Source: CAZYVD01 sp964651045
GTDB taxonomy: Bacteria > Zhuqueibacterota > QNDG01 > DSAB01
Reading direction: 5' to 3'
Length of the DNA: 11,255 bases
Assembly: GCA_964651045.1 (NCBI GenBank)
Contig: CAZYVD010000075.1
Location: 1-11,255 of the forward strand
In this document: in pieces, positions 8,498 to 11,255 of the stretch
Numbering within the stretch: the first letter of the stretch is position 1
Layout: the number at the start of each line of letters is the position of its first letter
The notes under the pieces: generated by a model
What the model saw: the letters and a program-made list of their open reading frames with translations, nothing else
The model's database searches: none
What the model was told of the DNA's origin: nothing
Made by a program: the position numbers and the translations under genes

Positions 8498-8526
8498 TTG
8501 ACTTTTTTGATAAATAGTTTTATCAT
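8498..8526 (+). promoter_or_regulatory. Sigma70-type promoter
   Basis: TTGACT at 8498-8503 and TATCAT at 8521-8526 each match the bacterial housekeeping -35 and -10 hexamers in five of six positions and are separated by the optimal 17 bases. Transcription would begin near 8532-8534 and run rightward into the structured leader and the NlpC/P60-like gene. It is the best promoter seen in the window. Confidence 0.72.
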
Positions 8527-8546
8527 TTATTTGTTACTGATAAATA
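8508..8546. promoter_or_regulatory. Operator-like TGATAAA repeats over the promoter
   Basis: TGATAAA at 8508-8514 and TTTATCA at 8519-8525 form a perfect 7-bp inverted repeat with a 4-bp spacer, covering the promoter spacer and -10 box. The extended half-site TGATAAATA (8508-8516) recurs as an exact direct copy at 8538-8546, 30 bp away and just after the expected transcription start. A repressor bound here would block the polymerase. The half-site resembles a Fur half-site, but the spacing (7-4-7) is not that of the Fur box, so no regulator is assigned. Confidence 0.5.
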
Positions 8547-8721
8547 TTCGGAAGGATTCTAAAAAGAAGAGAATATTTTCAAAGAAAAATAAAGCTTCGG
8601 TTCTAAAGTAAGCTGTTCGTCAGGGGAGAGGCGAGTAGTAACTTTAGAACTTCTATTTTAATTTTTAGCTTACAGATAAGGCCGGGCTTAGAAATTTTGC
8701 GGTTATACCCGGCATTTTTTT
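8533..8721 (+). ncRNA. Candidate structured leader or small RNA with pseudoknot-like fold
   Basis: About 190 nt bounded by a sigma70-type promoter and an intrinsic terminator, with no ATG inside it. GTTCTAAAGT (8600-8609) pairs perfectly with ACTTTAGAAC (8641-8650). Within the enclosed loop, TTCGTC (8616-8621) can pair with GGCGAG (8630-8635) using two G-U pairs, presenting the purine loop AGGGGAGA (8622-8629). GTAAGCT (8608-8614) is also complementary to AGCTTAC (8667-8673). Taken with the first stem this is the 5'-5'-3'-3' order of an H-type pseudoknot, or, because the two stems share bases 8608-8609, a pair of competing folds. It does not match the conserved cores of the T-box, SAM, TPP, c-di-GMP or Mn riboswitches that I can recall. 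The RNA boundaries are inferred from promoter and terminator only. Confidence 0.5.
8681..8721 (+). terminator. Intrinsic terminator ahead of the NlpC/P60-like gene
   Basis: GCCGGG (8681-8686) pairs with CCCGGC (8708-8713) around a 21-base loop and is followed by A and seven T residues (8715-8721). The stem is short but fully G-C. It ends 24 bp before the chosen ATG at 8746, leaving almost no space for another promoter. No obvious antiterminator strand complementary to either arm was found upstream. Confidence 0.65.
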
Positions 8722-8732
8722 ATTGAGATGAA

Positions 8733-8737
8733 GGGAG
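8733..8737 (+). promoter_or_regulatory. Ribosome binding site that decides the downstream start
   Basis: GGGAG at 8733-8737 lies eight bases before the ATG at 8746. The in-frame ATG six codons earlier (8728) has no Shine-Dalgarno at proper distance and sits directly after the terminator T-run, so 8746 is the likelier start. Confidence 0.7.
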
Positions 8738-8745
8738 AATTTAAC

Positions 8746-9537
8746 ATGGGATCGAATAAGAAGATAGAGGATAAAAAGAAGCTAAAAGAGGCTTGTGAAG
8801 AAATTTTAAAAATAATAAGACCAGGAGATGTTGTCAATCAGGTGAATAGATGCAAATGGTGGGAATTCTGGCTTGCTATAGGTTTCTGGGGAATACGAAA
8901 CTATCAGAAGAGGCTCTTTGGAAGAAATTCAAACTGGAAGGATGACCACTGTATGATTTTTTTTAACAAAGAGAATACATTTTCTGTTGAACTGCCAAAG
9001 GCAGTAATGAAGCCCTTAACTAATTATTGCCTCACTGATATATCGATATATAGAATTAGGAATATGGATTTAAAGGAGGAGCATATCAAGGTTATGAGAA
9101 AGGCTGCAGATAAGATGGTGGGAACCGACTATGATATTGGTCAGCTTTTAGATATTGCAATAAACGGTCTGATTGGTTATGAACACCAGTTCAGAGTAAG
9201 AATATTTGACTTTGGTAAAAAGAAGAAGGTCTGCAGCGTGGGTGTAAGAGCTTCCTTTGAATATTTATACAAAGAAAAGCTCAGAGGATCAGACCCAAAG
9301 AGAAGGAGGTGGCTGTTTAATGAGCTTAATCCAGAGAAGTGGCCGAAGGAGAAAATAAAGAATTATAAGGGCACAGATATCGAAGCAACTACTCCTGCTC
9401 ATTTTGCAAATTCTGACTATTTTTCACACGAGTTTGAGCTGATTGCTCGCTTTAAAGATGGAGTAAGAATTTACCCCAAAAAGAGGATCAATCCAATAGT
9501 AAGACTCATCAGGAAGATAAAAGAGAGGTTGTTATGA
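8746..9537 (+). CDS. Permuted NlpC/P60 (YiiX/YaeF-like) family protein
   Basis: A 263-aa protein (from the ATG at 8746) that looks like a circularly permuted papain-like amidase/peptidase of the YiiX/NlpC-P60 group. The order is RPGDVV (residues 25-30), then a histidine in DDHCMIFF (His68), then GTDYDIGQLL (127-136), then the cysteine in KVCSVGV (Cys163). This His-before-Cys order, with the YD and CS context, is the hallmark of the permuted family, which cleaves peptide or fatty-acyl amide bonds. C-terminal TPAHFANSDYF (216-226) is a substrate-side element seen in related proteins, from memory. No signal peptide is present, but WWEFWLAIGFWGI (38-50) is strongly hydrophobic and might contact membrane. 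Its stop overlaps the next start by four bases (ATGA). Family placement is moderate; substrate is unknown. Confidence 0.7.
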   Translation: MGSNKKIEDKKKLKEACEEILKIIRPGDVVNQVNRCKWWEFWLAIGFWGIRNYQKRLFGRNSNWKDDHCMIFFNKENTFSVELPKAVMKPLTNYCLTDISIYRIRNMDLKEEHIKVMRKAADKMVGTDYDIGQLLDIAINGLIGYEHQFRVRIFDFGKKKKVCSVGVRASFEYLYKEKLRGSDPKRRRWLFNELNPEKWPKEKIKNYKGTDIEATTPAHFANSDYFSHEFELIARFKDGVRIYPKKRINPIVRLIRKIKERLL

Positions 9538-10757
9538 GTAGTGTAAAAAGTGCAATAATTCTTTCAGATCTACATCTCGGGAGGGAGTCGAGTTATCTAC
9601 ACAGCAATCATTTTCAGTTTAAACATAATAAAAAGGAGTTAATGGCAGTTCTCAAGAAGCTGGGGCCTGTGGATGAGTTAATAATTAATGGGGATTTTTT
9701 AGAGCTATCCCTTTCCGGGCTGGCCTCTGTTTATAGAGATGTAAGAGAATTTTTTTTAATATTAGCAGAGGCAGGTCCGTATCAAAGGCTTGTCTACATA
9801 CCAGGAAACCACGATCACCATTTCTGGAGAACCCTTGCAGAGCAGATCATCATTAATGGAAGGATAAGCATGAAGAGAGATCCTCCGGCTTATGGGGAAT
9901 ATCCCTTTTATTTTGTTGACAGGCGCTATTCGAGCAGCGACCATCCTTCTTATACATTTCTGCTTCCAGAGCTGTGGCCGGAGGACCGATATATGCCAGA
10001 GATTGTTGTCAAGTATCCACACCATCTTCTCAGGGTAAAGGATGCAGGTAAAGTTAAAAATGTATATCTAATAACTCATGGACATTTTCTTGAGGATCTT
10101 TTCAAACCCGTAAACTACATAATAGATCCCACACATATCGAAGAGCTGGAGGCATTCAACAATTTTTGGCTCGAGACATTCGATTACCATCTTGGACATG
10201 CTGGAAGGCTTTCAAAAAAGGTAATCGAACTTGTAGAAAGTTATGAGAAGGGTGAAAAAAGGGCAAAGAAAAAGATAAAAGAAGTGGCCGGGTCGGTCTA
10301 TGATAATCTCAACAGCAAGATACATTTTAAATGGCCCCTGACATGGATTATTAAGTTTGCAATTAAGATCCTGATTCCCAAAATAAAAATAGATCGGCAG
10401 TCGGCACTCTTCAATGTTGCTCTGGATGATGATTTGAAGGAGAGGGTATCACTCTATATAAAAAAATATATCATTCACAGGTATAGGAAAGGAAAGGTAG
10501 AAAAGTTGATGCTGCCAAGCAGCTCAAACATCCCTGTTCCATTTACCTTTGTTTTTGGTCATACACACAGGCCTATTCTCCGTCTCGGCGGAGAGTATGA
10601 AAAAGTCAAGGTCTCTGGCAAGGAGTATCCTTTAGCAAACTCTGGTGGATGGCTCAGGACCGATGGAACAGGGAGAGGTGATGGTGAAAATGCAGGCATG
10701 CTTGTTGTCGATTCGTCGGGTATAAGATGGGAGTCAATGAGTGGTAGATTGAAGTAG
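9534..10757 (+). CDS. Calcineurin-like metallophosphoesterase with long insertion
   Basis: A 407-aa phosphoesterase with all two-metal motifs in order: SDLHLG (Asp12, His14), NGDFLEL (Asp54), PGNHDHHFW (Asn92, His93), THGHF (His182) and FGHTHRP (His343, His345). The core resembles the LpxH/UDP-2,3-diacylglucosamine hydrolase branch, but that enzyme is about 240 aa, whereas here about 155 residues (185-340) separate the fourth and fifth motifs. This insertion is helical-looking and rich in Lys/Glu (about 232-250), with a hydrophobic stretch WPLTWIIKFAIKILIP (267-282) that could lie on a membrane. It starts in an ATGA overlap with the preceding gene, with GAGAGG just upstream, so the two are translationally coupled. 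Likely substrates are phosphodiester or pyrophosphate bonds in a lipid or nucleotide; this is inference. Confidence 0.87.
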   Translation: MSSVKSAIILSDLHLGRESSYLHSNHFQFKHNKKELMAVLKKLGPVDELIINGDFLELSLSGLASVYRDVREFFLILAEAGPYQRLVYIPGNHDHHFWRTLAEQIIINGRISMKRDPPAYGEYPFYFVDRRYSSSDHPSYTFLLPELWPEDRYMPEIVVKYPHHLLRVKDAGKVKNVYLITHGHFLEDLFKPVNYIIDPTHIEELEAFNNFWLETFDYHLGHAGRLSKKVIELVESYEKGEKRAKKKIKEVAGSVYDNLNSKIHFKWPLTWIIKFAIKILIPKIKIDRQSALFNVALDDDLKERVSLYIKKYIIHRYRKGKVEKLMLPSSSNIPVPFTFVFGHTHRPILRLGGEYEKVKVSGKEYPLANSGGWLRTDGTGRGDGENAGMLVVDSSGIRWESMSGRLK

Positions 10758-10779
10758 CTTAATTATCGAGGGGTTAAAA

Positions 10780-11214
10780 ATGGAGATAAAGAATCTAATA
10801 AACATACTGCCATGGCATCAGAAAAGAAGATGGTCAATGAGAGATGCGAATTCTATTAAAAAAATAATAATCCATCAGGAATTGAGCGATGGTACGATTG
10901 AAGAGGTAAATGGGTATCATATAGGTTTAGATAATCATATTTCTGCCAAGGGGTGTCCGCACTTCTGTTATCATTATGGAATCAGGGGTGGTAAAGAGCA
11001 CGATGGTCAGATAATCCAGGCAAACGAACTCTCCCATATAACATGGCACACAAAGGGTCAGAACAGTATATGAGTGGGTATAATGTTAGAGGGAAACTTC
11101 AGGGGAATAGGTCATGAACTTGGTCGTGATGGGCTCTCGGATGCACAGATGGAGGCGCTCGAATGGTTAGTAAACAATCTCATAGAGAGTTTAAACCTGA
11201 CAACTATTATATGA
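10780..11214 (+). pseudogene. N-acetylmuramoyl-L-alanine amidase (Amidase_2/PGRP), interrupted by in-frame TGA and truncated
   Basis: A peptidoglycan amidase-type reading frame with a good GAGGGG ribosome site and ATG at 10780, 22 bp after the phosphoesterase gene. The first 97 codons hold IIIHQ (zinc ligand His32), CPHFCYHYGI (Tyr64, matching the T7 lysozyme catalytic tyrosine region), HDGQIIQAN and ITWHTKG (zinc ligand His90). A TGA at 11071-11073 then stops translation in the middle of the core strand. The same frame continues without a gap as VGIMLEGNF and SDAQMEALEWLV, the expected rest of the domain, before a second TGA at 11212-11214. The final segment that carries the third zinc ligand (normally an H----CPG-type region) is absent. 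The TGA aligns with a position usually Ser or Gly, so TCA or GGA to TGA by one change would explain it. The downstream part could reinitiate at GTG 11074 or ATG 11083. Confidence 0.75.
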
Positions 11215-11230
11215 ATTAAAATAGTGGTTT

Positions 11231-11255
11231 CCTAACTCCGTTAGGTGTGATACGT
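11231..11255. repeat. Hairpin and possible edge of a dispersed repeat element
   Basis: CCTAAC (11231-11236) and GTTAGG (11240-11245) form a perfect 6-bp stem with a TCC loop, followed by TGTGATACGT at the window end. The layout of a CTCCGT-GG hairpin followed by a GATA-type tail resembles small dispersed hairpin repeats that I remember from several bacterial genomes (hairpin, then GATAT, then TTTGTAGA). Only the first 25 bases are available, so identity is uncertain. No T-run follows within the window, so it is not an evident terminator. Confidence 0.35.

Noticed and set aside
8616..8640. GGGGAGAGGCGAGTAG as the core of a yybP-ykoY (Mn), T-box or glutamine riboswitch.
   Set aside because: Short resemblances to GGGGAGUAG or AGUA motifs only; the other conserved segments (T-box AGGGTGG bulge, glutamine-type AAGGAACGC, Mn-type second loop) are absent.
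8728..8745. Earlier ATG as the start of the NlpC/P60-like gene.
   Set aside because: It lacks a ribosome site and adjoins the terminator; GGGAG at 8733-8737 is positioned for the ATG at 8746.
11074..11112. Selenocysteine insertion element downstream of the amidase TGA.
   Set aside because: No stable stem with a G-U-containing apical loop could be drawn at the required distance, and the aligned residue in the family is usually Ser or Gly.
11231..11245. CCTAAC and GTTAGG resemble integron attC core sites.
   Set aside because: The two boxes are only 3 bases apart, with no L boxes between; attC sites need a much longer spacer. There is no integrase gene.

Overview
The window looks like a piece of a bacterial chromosome. 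Most genes have clear Shine-Dalgarno sites (a near-perfect AGGAGGT before the first gene), GTG and TTG starts occur beside ATG, and there is a good sigma70-type promoter and an intrinsic terminator. Base composition is moderate to AT-rich, with many AGA/AGG arginine codons. A secreted transglutaminase-like protein, a small RRM protein and an L-cysteine desulfidase together suggest a free-living anaerobe or a poorly sampled phylum, but the sequence does not fix the lineage.

Layout. Positions 41-1672 (+) encode a secreted protein with a five-repeat beta-propeller followed by a transglutaminase-like domain. Its stop overlaps, tail to tail, the end of a seven-gene leftward cluster (8387 down to 1662). 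In transcription order this is a UbiA-family prenyltransferase, an L-cysteine desulfidase (CyuA/CdsB family), 3-methyladenine DNA glycosylase I (Tag), an RRM RNA-binding protein, two GT4 glycosyltransferases (the first resembling sucrose-phosphate synthase) and an EamA/DMT-type exporter. Gaps are 18, 3, 12, 47, -1 and 5 bp, so it is probably one or two operons: housekeeping/repair genes first, then a sugar-transfer and export block.

A 358-bp divergent intergenic region (8388-8745) follows and is the most interesting non-coding part. It holds a strong rightward promoter with operator-like TGATAAA repeats, then about 190 nt that can form a pseudoknot-like fold, then an intrinsic terminator ending about 25 bp before the next start codon. 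There is little room for a second promoter, so this may be an attenuating leader, or a small RNA with leaky termination.

Rightward from there lies a compact cassette: a permuted NlpC/P60 (YiiX-like) protein, a metallophosphoesterase with an unusually long internal insertion (overlapping it by ATGA), and an Amidase_2/PGRP-type amidase. The amidase has an in-frame TGA in its core and loses its C-terminal zinc ligand exactly where a hairpin sequence resembling a dispersed repeat element begins, at the window edge. It reads as a pseudogene. The cassette suggests cell-envelope hydrolysis. No CRISPR array, tRNA, rRNA, transposase gene or recognisable defence system is visible.
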